64,000 nucleotides of DNA from Chromobotia macracanthus (lineage: Eukaryota > Chordata > Actinopteri > Cypriniformes > Botiidae), in NCBI GenBank assembly GCA_036877525.1, contig JAZGTH010000139.1, positions 315,001 to 379,000 on the forward strand. The letters run 5' to 3'. Position numbers and translations under genes: made by a program. Under the pieces are notes generated by a model, which saw nothing but the letters and a program-made list of their open reading frames with translations, did not search any database and had not been told where the DNA came from. Shown piece by piece: positions 54,801-64,000 of the stretch (within the stretch, counting starts at the first letter, position 1; each line of letters begins with the position of its first letter).

Positions 54801-55655
54801 CTCCAGACAGTTTATTACAACAGCTCACACTACGTTAATTCACTGTTATCTAGAAAGGACCAGACTTAATCTCACAAAATATATCAAAACCTCAATGTTT
54901 TGAGTGAAAACATTATGAAATACAGTTGTTTTTAAGGCAATTACATCTTGTCAATACTAATGTAAAAAACAGTTGTTTTGTGTGCTTCAGGAACCTTTAA
55001 TATGTGTTAATATGCTATTATCAGTGTATGTTACAGAGACCTACTGATTTTTAATATTTCAGACCTCATATACAGTATTAGACTTCAACAAACACACACA
55101 AACCCGAGAGATCAAATATGAATGTGATATAATGAGAATCATTATAAATGAGATTAATCGTGTGTCTGCTTCTCTGCAGCGGTATTCACTTTCGTTTTAT
55201 TTTCAGCAAGTAACACTTTATTACACAAACACAAAAAAATACACGACAATCAAACTGATGTTAAGAGAGACGCGAGAAACATCAGTCTGATCAAGCTTGA
55301 CACCTCGACACACGCGTCAATGCAACGTGACGTCACGCGAACGCATGATTAACTTTATTAATGAGGGAGAGGACTGATGTGGGGCTCTTACGTCCGTCTG
55401 CAGAGGCGCTAATCTCAGGCGACATTTCTCCGAGACCGTGAATCCCTTCGGTAAATCGATGTACTGACTCCATTCCTCCGAGAAATACTGAATCACGAAC
55501 TTCCGGTGAATATCGATCTGATGTCCGTACAGAGAGAGAAACTTCTGGATAAGCACTTCATATCCCGAGCCCACCGGCACAGAGGAGGGCCGAGAGAACA
55601 CCGAGAACGAGAACAACACGGAGACGAGATCGCCGCTGCCGTAATTCTCCGCCAT
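45809..55655 (-). CDS. isoc1: Isochorismatase domain-containing protein 1
   Basis: Cysteine-hydrolase-fold protein; its substrate in animals is not established. Minus-strand exons: 55655-55392 (88 codons), 54624-54505 (40), 52844-52641 (68), 52488-52372 (39) and 45955-45809 (48 plus stop), all phase 0 with AG/GT borders, total 283 aa (human 298, the difference being at the N-terminus). Exon 1 reads MAENYGSGDLVSVLFSFSVF. The putative catalytic positions of the fold are present: D106 in FFCCDMQERFRP, K167 in FPKTKFSMV and C200 in THVCIQQT. The C-terminus ends APESGLLSKV. Intron 4 (6.4 kb) carries an LTR element, a Tc1-like remnant and a solo LTR. It lies between slc27a6 (upstream) and minar2 (downstream), all on the same strand. 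Confidence 0.97.
46790..47135 (-). repeat. Truncated LTR of the chromovirus family, minus strand
   Basis: Read on the minus strand it starts TGTTATGGTGGAGGC right after a GA-rich polypurine tract (plus-strand gcccccctcc at 47138-47147). It runs through gtatataaacccc (TATA) and the blocks gcgaagtcttgttttgcc and gattgtttgctgcctgcc shared with the LTRs at 36.0 and 51.6 kb. The 3' part with the poly(A) signal is missing or replaced by short repeats (acgataaacaatccaag). Confidence 0.75.
47136..48055 (-). mobile_element. LTR-element internal region with long proline-rich ORF
   Basis: Minus-strand open frames 48055-47486 and 47609-47043 overlap in different frames, suggesting one ORF of about 300 codons with a single frame change. 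The first ATG is at 48043 (MENEGMLEDPVHGTTAEGES). It is acidic at the N-terminus, then becomes Pro/Ser/Leu-rich (PTPRLEDPSTPSSAF, PPQPYDPSAPPGLPAP) with no RT, integrase or membrane domain. It ends beside the polypurine tract and LTR, where the 36-kb copy has its chromodomain. Similar proline-rich frames occur near LTRs in carp genomes; the function is unknown. Confidence 0.5.
48056..49319. other. isoc1 intron 4, no further gene
   Basis: AT-rich, no exon. A 36-bp tandem duplication (catcattcacatctgtatg type, about 48365-48430) and a dispersed-repeat patch are the only structures seen. Confidence 0.4.
49643..50700 (-). mobile_element. Decayed Tc1/mariner-superfamily transposon
   Basis: It starts with TACAACCC...aaaaaaagttgga and tgtaaaatgtaaataaaaac, the terminal sequence of a widespread fish Tc1/mariner family. 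The interior on the minus strand keeps remnants of the transposase gene: plus-strand ggccatccctgaaaaagacg and cataagttgcccatgccata are reversed coding blocks. The right terminus is not found and frames are broken. It sits inside another dispersed repeat (49.32-49.64 and about 51.4-52.2 kb) in isoc1 intron 4. Confidence 0.6.
51626..52060 (+). mobile_element. Solo LTR (435 bp), chromovirus family
   Basis: Starts TGTTACGGAGG and ends TGTCATTACA, flanked by cttat at 51621-51625 and 52061-52065. It contains a gtatataaacc TATA box and a gaataaaac poly(A) signal. Length equals the LTR at 35999-36433 and the sequence is alike, so both derive from one family. No internal region remains. Confidence 0.92.
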
Positions 55656-55870
55656 GACGCTTCACCAGCGACTCACTAACCACTCGATTCAGTGAATCGC
55701 CGCACTGACCCGCGCGAATGAATCGATTAATGCGGGATGATAGCAAACGCAGCTAAGCCGCCATTGAAGAAATCGTAACAGTGAAGTTCGATCGCGTGAG
55801 AACATCAGCCAATGACAATGACATCAGGGGCAGGCGGTCAGATGTTTACGACAGTCAGTTACAGTTTACG
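55656..55870 (-). promoter_or_regulatory. isoc1 promoter and 5' UTR region
   Basis: CpG content rises around and upstream of the isoc1 ATG (minus strand) and falls again by about 55870. An ATTGGCT box (inverted CCAAT, plus-strand agccaat at about 55808) lies some 150 bp upstream of the start codon. No TATA box at the expected place. Confidence 0.45.
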
Positions 55871-58451
55871 TCGCACCGTTTCTTTCCACAATATAAGATT
55901 AGATTTTAATCTGTTCAATAAAACAGGCATAATTCATTGTGTATACATAGCAGTGAAATAGTCTCTAAAAATGTGATTGTAACTTAATTGTTAAAATCTG
56001 AAGCCAACAACATAATTTTTAGGGATTAATCCTTTGTAATTATTAATTATAATTATGTATAATAATTAATTGTAATTAGTGTAACTTTTATTTAATATAA
56101 AACGTGTAATAACACAGCAGTCATAATAGTCATTACAATTCAAGTCTTATTTTAATTGGTGAAACTTGAACGCCAAACAAAGAAAACGTCTATAGTTCTT
56201 ATTTACTTTAGACAATATCACATAATATTACACAGTATTTATTGATAAATAGTAATATTACACGCTTGCTGGTTGTGATGCCATAAATGAGTCATACCTG
56301 TAGAAACATTGCCAACTCTGCGTACAGTACATACAGTTCAAAGGTATTGTTTAATGTAAAACATGTTGAAGATTACTGGACAGGGTGTCGATTTATTAAA
56401 TAATACGCGATTTTCTCACAAAAGTAGATTATGCATCGTAGTGAAGTTTTCTATTGACATTGATTCAAAAATAACGGCTTGTGGTCTCCTTCCTGCGGTA
56501 CGTGTTCTTCAGCCGTGATTGCAGACTTGCCTGTAAGCGGCTTTGACTGAATCATTCCAATGAATGGCTGCACTGAATCACTAAATTTTGACTACTTCAT
56601 GATAAAAACTGACATGTCGATAAAGACATAAAAATCATATTTAGTTGTTGTGGCTGTTTGTATATCACATTAACACGTTAAAAGACGTATACAGGCAGGA
56701 GATAAAATACTTTATCTCATGCCAATATGTCTTTTATCGCCAATGTCTAAAACAAATTGCCGAATCGGATTTAATTTTTCTAGTTTTAACGATTTAGTGA
56801 AGCGAACCGATTTGCTAAAAGGAGACAGACATCCAAACTCTATGAAGTTATAAAGATGGTCTCTATCAGCTCACCGTTTACCCTTTAGCATTTACATCAA
56901 GCTTTTGACCTTTGTACTGCTTTACATTCATCTGTTGATAACGTTTGTTTCATATAATCACAACGTTTATGTAATATCAGCAGAAAACGCTAATAAAGTA
57001 TGTCAATGAAGTTTGCTTTATTTTGTTGGGGGTGTTCTATCGCCCAGTCTAGTTTTATTACTTTAATACAACCACTTTTATGCACTATTAATAAGTGATT
57101 GGACATTTTCTGTCTGTTTTGAAGGTCAGTCATCGAACTAACAGTTTGATAGAGACTGAACATGACAGCCAACGACTGACTTCTGGACTCTGAATGTTTG
57201 TGTATTTTTATAACAGAAACAGAGTAAAACATGTATAATTCACTTTACGTTTTATTATAAAATCAAACTATAACGCAAAGTGCCAGTCAATGTTAAAGTT
57301 ACAGCCAACACAGACCTGACGAGGCTTTTACCAGTGATATTGATCCACACGACACCGGAAAGAGTGTGAACAGAATTCAGGACAATGATTTTTCCCAGTT
57401 AACAGTCATTAATTGAATAAATGTGATGTAGAGGTAACAAATATTATGACATAATGGTGTGGTTGAAATGGTGACACAGCAAGGTTTCTTTAACATACAA
57501 AATATTGATTGTGAACAACTGAATGAATGTAAACCAAACAGGCATGTTGTTTCAGTTCAACGAGTGAAGTTATTGCATTGCATTTTTAATGAAAACAATT
57601 TTACAGTGAATCTCAAATGTTTTAAGAGCTTGTTGCCAAAACAAAGTAATTACAAAACAAAAGTATACAGAGGTAAAATAAGTCTTCACTGTTTATAAGG
57701 TTCAGAACTAAATAAACTTCAGTTCTCTGCCTGTGACCAAATAGACGTACCATTAAACATAGTCTGAGTCACAGTCAGACTCAGTTCATGAGTATTTGAA
57801 ATATTCCAAGTGTATGTTTGTGTATTACAAGTTTTTAAAAAATAAGGAATCAGAATGATCAAAATGGATATAGATACAGATGTTTGTCACATTTATTCAT
57901 TAAAATAATTCACATTCACACCCACAGGTCTGAGCTCAGAACAGTCTACCAATGATTGGCTTCTTAAATTATCACTAGATGCCTGATGTTACGTGTTCAG
58001 AATCATGTTTTGTTTTTATAAAATCGAACAAGTTTGTAAACTATTGTGTAAATAAAATGTTAAAAGATTGACTTGCATTGTGGTAAAATGCAGCATTAAA
58101 ACCCATGTACAATAGGCACTAAAGCGACATGTGACATCACACTTTCAAACTGAACCTTCTATCTCACCAAATCTAAAAGCAGATTTCCTTCATCCCTCAA
58201 ACAAACATTTAAAGGAGTACTACATGTATACCATTACCTACTGTACTTTATGCAGGTTGGAGAAAAGATGGATAGCAGGCGGTTTGCTCCTCTTGTCTCA
58301 CTTATATCATCATTATCCTCTTTTATATTATGTATTTATTAACTGAAAGACAGTTCTAACTGCACAGACATGAGTCATGTGTACAGAATACAGTGGAGAT
58401 GTGATATCTCCACCCTCAGCATCGCCTTGGTCATTCCTCCAAGGGTTTGGA
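55871..58451. other. Spacer between isoc1 and slc27a6
   Basis: No exon seen. It is AT-rich, with an ATTAAT-type palindromic patch at 56035-56085. The right part (to about 57890, where plus-strand tttatt gives a minus-strand AATAAA) is probably the 3' UTR of slc27a6. Confidence 0.45.
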
Positions 58452-61038
58452 CTACAGTTTTATCTGGCCTCTCAATATTCTGTCATAAATGGAGCTGGTG
58501 AGAGGAACGTAGCAGTTCTGTGTGTAGTCAAGGAAGAAGAGTGGCTCACTGATGTGGGAGGGGTTGAAGCCACTCTCCACCAGACTGAACTTCTGCTGTT
58601 TGAACGTGCTGGTCATCTCCATAGACTCCTACAAAAACACACAGCACACACTAACTCTTCCCATTCTGAATCTTTTCACTCTTTTAGGAAAACTAATCAT
58701 TCGTTTATGGAGACAGATATTGGTTATATGCTAAGTTAATTAAATATTTTAACATGTTTTAAGAATCATTTTAATCTGAAGTGTTTCTTAAAAAATACCA
58801 ATCCACACCAAGACAGAAATATATATATATATATGGAAGACCAGTGTTAACTGAACACAATCTGATCTTCTGTGACAACTGCCCCAGCAGCAGAGTATAT
58901 TGTCTTGGTGTTGTCACAATGGAACCTGCCATTACACAGCCTTTAGAAGTTACAGAAACATGAAACAAAGTGTATTAAAAACTAAAGCTAGAAAACATTC
59001 AAGAATTAAACCACTGTTTGGCCAGCAAACATTGTACATGCATATATTATTGTGATGCTGGTCTTTATAAAATAGCTTGAGATGTGACTAGCTTTTCTTC
59101 ACTAAACCTACTGTACTATAGAAGTGCTACTATAGTACAGACACTCACTAGACCACATACATTTGTTTCATCTGTCAAACTGACTGAAAGCATTTTGAAT
59201 TACCTGTCAATGTAGTTTAATTTAGTAAATGACACGCATTTGCAATTAACACAGTATCAGCACTGGAACAACCAATAAGGTGTGACATCAGTGTGAGTGT
59301 TTACACATCCTCTCTGAATGTCCACTAAGGACTGATCAATCAGCTGTGAGCTCAACGCACTTCAGCAAGGGAAAAATGGCTGAATAACTAGCATTCATAT
59401 AGTTATATATAGTTGTACTATATTTACCATTTTGTATAGCATACAGTAGCCTGCTGGAGGACTGTCCCATGTGGCTTGATCTTGTTGACAGTGAGCATAC
59501 GCAGTCACTGTCTGCAGATGTCTGCACAGTGTAAAAGTGTCAGTAAAAATATGGTGTGCGTCGTGTGTGTGCAGTACCTGAAGTCTAATGAAAAGAGGTC
59601 GAGCGTAAGACGGAATTTCTCTCAGGACATAATCAAACAATTTTTTCCCATCAAACTTGCACTGGGGTCTCATGATTACTGCAGCCATTCCAGCTCGGCC
59701 CTCATTTCCTATAGACAAACCAATCAACCAATCAGGTGTGATTTACTGAAAACAGCTGTAAAGAAATGTTTGGTGCAAATGGACTAAAATTCACAGCAAT
59801 ATCAACCTTTCATCCTGAGACTTAAGAGAAATGCTTATAAAACATCTGACTTAACATTCTTAACCTTCAGCTGTGAAAACTGAGGACCTTCTGCATATCT
59901 TAATTTCTCTGTTAATTAAAATTCATTTTTGGTAAATAATTATTCATATTTATGTAATCTATGTGTGTTTAGTATATAAATAGTACCTGGCACCTGGACT
60001 CCGTACACATTCACCTCCTGAATAAAATCCACCAGTCCCAGAATCTCTGTCACCTCAGTGGTCGCCACGTTTTCACCCTTCCACCTGTTCATAACAGCAG
60101 TGCTCTGAGTTTACACTTCAACACATGACCTTTCCTCATGACAACAGAAAGTTCTGCTCCTCTCTACCTGAAAGTGTCTCCCACTCGGTCCCTGAAGCAG
60201 ATGAAGTCATTCTCATCCTCAGCCATCAGATCTCCAGTGTTGAAGTAAGCATCTCCTTTTACAAACACATCTCGCAGGATCTTCTTCTCCGTCAGCTGTT
60301 TGCTGCCAGCATAGCCGAAAAACGGACTTTGACTGCAGATCTTGGACAGAAGCAGACCTGTCTCACCTGAACATCAACACACATCAGGACATCACAACAA
60401 ATCACATGCATTTTCATTCAACTCCTCAAAAATCACATTTTAATTTTTACACATTACGTTCAAATTTACCATCTTAAACTGCAATTTAAAGCTGCAATAT
60501 AAACTATTGCAAATTGCAAGTTATTTGCAGTTATTTTCATAATGTAGATAAAAAAATAAAATTCTGAACTACTATTGTACGAACAAGTTATAAACGCACC
60601 ACCATTCTAGCACCTCCACAAGCAATGTATTAGCTGAATCTTTTTGATTACAGACGAACATTTCCCATGAAATCGGACCCAACAGCTCCAATTATGAATC
60701 ATTAATATAAACTTACCATTGTGAATCAGGGTAAGGCAAGGAGTGTTGAACTCTGATCTGTTATATACTTGCTCAATAACTCCATTAACAATTTTGTTTA
60801 TTTGAACCCAAAAACGGTTTCTGTTTGCAGCCTTATGTTTACATCAGTAGGTTTTGCTAGTGCAGACTGATTCTTCAGTTAGCTGGAGACACTGGCTGAT
60901 CGCTATTTCACCTCATTTGTGTTTAGAAGACAATATTTCTGGCTCACCCTTCTGAACACGTTGACAGAATCCATTCTGGTCTTGTACAGGCTTGTCTCGG
61001 ATCAGGTCATACTTCACCAAATCATATTTAAAAATCAT
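58452..61038 (-). CDS. slc27a6: Long-chain fatty acid transport protein 6 (C-terminal exons, partial)
   Basis: FATP/very-long-chain acyl-CoA synthetase family member: takes up and CoA-activates long-chain fatty acids at membranes. Minus-strand exons 61038-60948, 60366-60168, 60084-59987, 59708-59578 and 58628-58452 join in frame with AG/GT borders to the last 231 residues. Visible family motifs: FFGYAG, NTGDLMAEDENDFICF, DRVGDTFRWKGENVATTEV (FATP/VLACS signature), then NEGRAGMAAVIM, PSYARPLFIRLQ and a C-terminus ending GQIKL. The AMP-binding P-loop and transmembrane N-terminus are absent: upstream exons must lie beyond the right edge or be unrecognisable here. SLC27A6 rather than another SLC27 is chosen from sequence feel and from the neighbour isoc1, as on human 5q23.3. 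Confidence 0.92.
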
Positions 61039-61078
61039 CTGCCAACACAAAGATAAATACACATGAGCTACAGATAAT

Positions 61079-61412
61079 TCTACATAAGACGAGTCTCTTC
61101 TCTTCAGACAGTGAACCCTCAGATGAAGAACACCAGTGAGATCCTACAGATAAATCTACGTGAGTCGAGTCTCTTGTCTTCAGACAGTGAACTCACCCTC
61201 AGCTGAAGAACACCAGTGAGATCCTACAGATAAATCTACGTGAGTCGAGTCTCTTCTCTTCAGACAGTGAACTCACCCTCAGCTGAACAACACCAGTGAG
61301 ATCCTACAGATAAATCTACATGAGCCAAGTCTCTTCTCTTCAGACAGTGAACTCACCCTCAGCTGAACAACACCATTGAGATTCTACAGAAAATCTACAT
61401 GAGCTGAGTCTC
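61079..61412. repeat. 80-bp tandem repeat, about four copies, in slc27a6 intron
   Basis: Units start tctacgtgagtcgagtctct and end agatcctacagataaa. Units 2 and 3 are exactly 80 bp and nearly identical; unit 1 is shorter by a few bases and unit 4 more diverged. The array begins about 40 bp upstream (in gene sense) of the 61038 exon acceptor. Confidence 0.92.
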
Positions 61413-61924
61413 TTCAATGGCGGCGCCATTCAGCGTCTGGGTGCAGCACTCAGGTATGACTTTGGATGCTGCCCAAAGTGCTGTCCTGCCACAGAGCGCC
61501 TCTCATATAGTTTACATTAAATTATAATGATATTTGTCCAAAAATGTCTGTAATGTACATATACTAACTTCACTCTAGACTGCGAGACACATTGATCTGT
61601 TGAACGATCTAAAGAATGGTAAAACAGGGCCTTAAAACAATCTTATATGTTACCATACTGTAAACAAAAAAATATTTTTTGTTTAAGTTTTGTTCAAGTT
61701 TACCATACTGTAAACAAAAAAATATAAGCAAAGAAAACCTATATCTCCAGTTGTTCAGTTGTACTAATAACACGTTGTACTTAATTTAGTTTATATTTGC
61801 TCATTGTGCTGCACCCTCATGTGGGGTTAGGAAACAATACAATACTTTTCCTCTAACATAAAGTACATCTTTAAAATCTGAATATAAAAAGTAATTACAA
61901 AATTCAAATTTAATGTTTCAGCCA

Positions 61925-62050
61925 TTTTAACAGCATTATTCTGCACTGTTTTCTACTGTACTGTAATCTGCTTTACTTTATTGTACTGTACTCTCCTGTA
62001 CTGTATTGTACTCCACTGCACAATATTCTACTATAGTCTATTGTACTGTC
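61925..62050. repeat. TACTG-rich microsatellite-like tract
   Basis: Imperfect repeats of tactgta and ttgtactgtac over about 120 bp. No coding value, though open in one plus frame. Confidence 0.6.
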
Positions 62051-62059
62051 AACCACCGA

Positions 62060-62560
62060 GTATAAAAGCTGGGACAGTGTCCCCCTTCTATGAAGGGTGG
62101 ACATTATGGAGACAACATTATACTAGTGGTGGGTTTCATGTGGTAGGTACAACAAACGGACATATCTGGGAGGTAGTTCATTGCCCCTTGCTAATGCCCA
62201 TGAAGACTAACTTCTTTCATTGAGTGTGTCCTAATCCCCAATGGGCATGGCAGGTCCTATGATTGATAGGCCAAGATAATGTCCTATATAATCCAATGGG
62301 CTAACCTCTTTTTGGAGCCTTCATTCTTCTGCTGACCACCAAAGCAGACAAAGAGCTGTTCAGAGCAGCTGAAGCTCTCTGTGCAGTCCAAGTATAAGTG
62401 TAACTTACGCACTAGACACAAAACAGACAGTGCTGGGTCTTCCTCCCATGTGAGGAGCGCATAAAAAGTTCAACACATCCAAGATGCTCCCAAGAGCAAA
62501 CCCCTAGGGTCATCCTTGACACAACATTGAGTTACTGACAGAAAGGGAATCATTATATGT
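62060..62560 (-). mobile_element. Third DIRS-like remnant, minus strand
   Basis: The blocks gcagacaaagagctgttcag and ctgaagctctctgtgcagtc match, with changes, the 33840-33900 part of the large DIRS remnant (agacaaagagctgatcggag, then gaagctccaattacggtc). The end gacagaaagggaat corresponds to the DIRS terminal region. Non-coding remainder only. Confidence 0.55.
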
Positions 62561-62690
62561 GACTTACTTCTGTTAATATACACAACAGAGTCAAAATGTG
62601 AAAGTGAAGTGTTTTACAGAAACATTCATCCTCAGCTCAGACCAGCATTACAAACCACAAGTAAACAGTCTGAAACACACAGCTGATATA

Positions 62691-63507
62691 TACAGTGCAT
62701 TTTTCAATTTTTCAAGTTCAATTTTGTTATGTTGCAGCCTGATACTATTTTTTCCTCATTCATTTACACTCAGATCCCCATAATGACAGTTTTAGAAATG
62801 TTTAGAAATTTATTAAAAAGAAAAAAATATCACATTTACATAAGTATTCAGACCCTTTACTCATAACTTAGTAAATATAACTTAAATTCTTTTTGAGTAT
62901 GATGCAACACCCCTGGATTGGGGAATTTTGTGCCAGGTCAGGTTGGATGGGAACCATCGGTGGACAGCCATTTTCAGGTATCTGTAGAGATGTTGGCTGG
63001 GCCCTCTAGGACATTTATAGAGTTGTCCCTAGTTGTCATTATTGCAACAGTCTGTCCCCTAGGGACACCCTGGCTGCGAGCTTAGGGTTATTGTCATGTT
63101 GGAAGGTAAACCTTTAGCCCGGTCTGAGGTCATAAGTGCTGTGGAACAGATTTTCATTTGCATTTATGCATTTGGCAGACACTTTTATCCAAAGACTTAC
63201 AGTACATTCTAGGTATACAATTTATCAGAACGTGTTTTCTGGTTTCATTGCTAACACAATGCTATACCAGCTGAGCTACAGGAACACATTTTAATTTTCA
63301 TTGAGGATATCTCAACTTTCCCTCAATTTCTGACCAGTCTAAAAAACACCCCCACAGCATGATGCTGCCACCATGCTTCATTGTTGGGATGGTATTGGAC
63401 AGGTAGTGAGCGGTTCCTGGTTTCCTCCAGACCTAATGTTTAGAATTGAGACCACAGTTCAATTTTTTGTTTCATCAGACCAGAGATCTCTCACAGAGTG
63501 TTTCAGG
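62691..63507. mobile_element. Tc1-like transposon remnant split by a SINE
   Basis: It starts tacagtgcat and continues with gttatgttgcagcctgat, agtattcagaccctttac, then reversed transposase blocks (ttattgtcatgttggaagg, cacagcatgatgctgccacc, tttcatcagaccagagat). These are the hallmark blocks of a common fish Tc1-like family with the transposase on the minus strand. It breaks off near 63507, so the right terminus is lost. Confidence 0.8.
63159..63293 (+). mobile_element. SINE insertion with 9-bp target duplication
   Basis: A 135-bp block with tttggcagacacttttatcc and ctgagctacaggaacac, the conserved core and tRNA-related end of a widespread fish SINE. It is flanked by attttcatt at 63150-63158 and 63294-63302. 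Tc1-like sequence resumes exactly on both sides, so the SINE inserted later. Confidence 0.85.
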
Positions 63508-64000
63508 TAGGGCTGGGTGATTTAGCAAAAAATAAAATCTAGATTTTTTTCAGAACGTTTGGCACTTGACGTTTAGTGTTTTACTAGGTAAAATAAAGCA
63601 TAACTACAAGACTGAAATAACATTTTCTTTGTTAGTAACTTTGACATCTGGTTAAGAAAAGTTTTATTTTTGTATTGCAAAGATATGATTGAAATATTAA
63701 AGCAAACATATAGAAAATACCACATCTTAACCAATGTAAACATTCTGTTATCTCAGTCAACTCAACATGTCAAGCTAATTCTACATTGCTGAAAGTAACA
63801 GTAGTACTGTTATTAGCTGGAAATGTTTGTAAAACAAAAAAATAACTAATAGCACTTTGCAAACCGTTGTGTAAACATGATAAACATATAGTAGTTTTTC
63901 CTTACAGGTTTCTTGAAAGAAAGACTAGTCTGTCTACTGTTTCAGGCTTAAGACATGCTCAGTGACAGGTCACAATATTCCCACTGGCACTAAACACACG
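63508..64000. other. Gene-free right edge
   Basis: No slc27a6 exon found. 63508-63560 (agggctgggtgatttagc) looks like the start of another dispersed repeat. Confidence 0.4.

Noticed and set aside
61413..64000. Possible upstream exons of slc27a6
   Set aside because: I looked for the AMP-binding P-loop and other FATP motifs on the minus strand and found only repeats.

Overview
The window is nuclear DNA from a teleost fish, most likely a cyprinid-type genome. Evidence: vertebrate genes split by GT-AG introns, AT-rich intergenic DNA, and a dense load of fish-type transposable elements (chromovirus and other LTRs, DIRS, L2/Rex-like and Tx1/L1-like LINEs, Tc1/mariner and hAT-like elements, MITEs and a SINE). 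There is no sign of prokaryotic operons, CRISPR or phage.

Four protein-coding genes can be reconstructed exon by exon. ppp2cb (plus strand, 9633-16549, 7 coding exons) gives a complete 309-aa PP2A catalytic subunit. minar2 (minus, 39344-31050, 3 exons) gives a complete 191-aa membrane protein. isoc1 (minus, 55655-45809, 5 exons) gives a complete 283-aa isochorismatase-domain protein. slc27a6 (minus, 61038-58452, last 5 coding exons) is partial, because the N-terminal exons are not in the window. The three minus-strand genes run slc27a6 > isoc1 > minar2, matching the human 5q23.3 order, but there is no ADAMTS19 between isoc1 and minar2. ppp2cb converges on minar2.

Layout: 0-9 kb is gene-free with a solo LTR, LINE tails and a DIRS tyrosine-recombinase remnant. 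A perfect 57-bp inverted repeat around a (TA)n tract sits just upstream of the CpG-rich ppp2cb promoter. 9.6-17.1 kb is ppp2cb, with an hAT-like element in intron 1. 17-31 kb is intergenic: a SAMD3-like gene fragment, a MITE with long TIRs, two solo LTRs (one nested in a LINE), LINE fragments and a decayed Ty3/gypsy pol. 31-39 kb is minar2, whose first intron holds DIRS, chromovirus and Tx1/L1 remnants. 39-46 kb holds two LINE fragments. 46-56 kb is isoc1, whose last intron carries an LTR element with a proline-rich ORF, a Tc1/mariner remnant and a solo LTR. 58-61 kb is the 3' half of slc27a6, followed upstream by an 80-bp tandem repeat, a DIRS remnant and a Tc1-like remnant split by a SINE.

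I found no convincing new multigene system. The most useful observations are the AT-centred palindrome at the ppp2cb promoter, an unexpected Gly-to-Val change in an otherwise textbook PP2A subunit, the missing adamts19, and one LTR family present in three structural states, including a derivative with a long proline-rich ORF.
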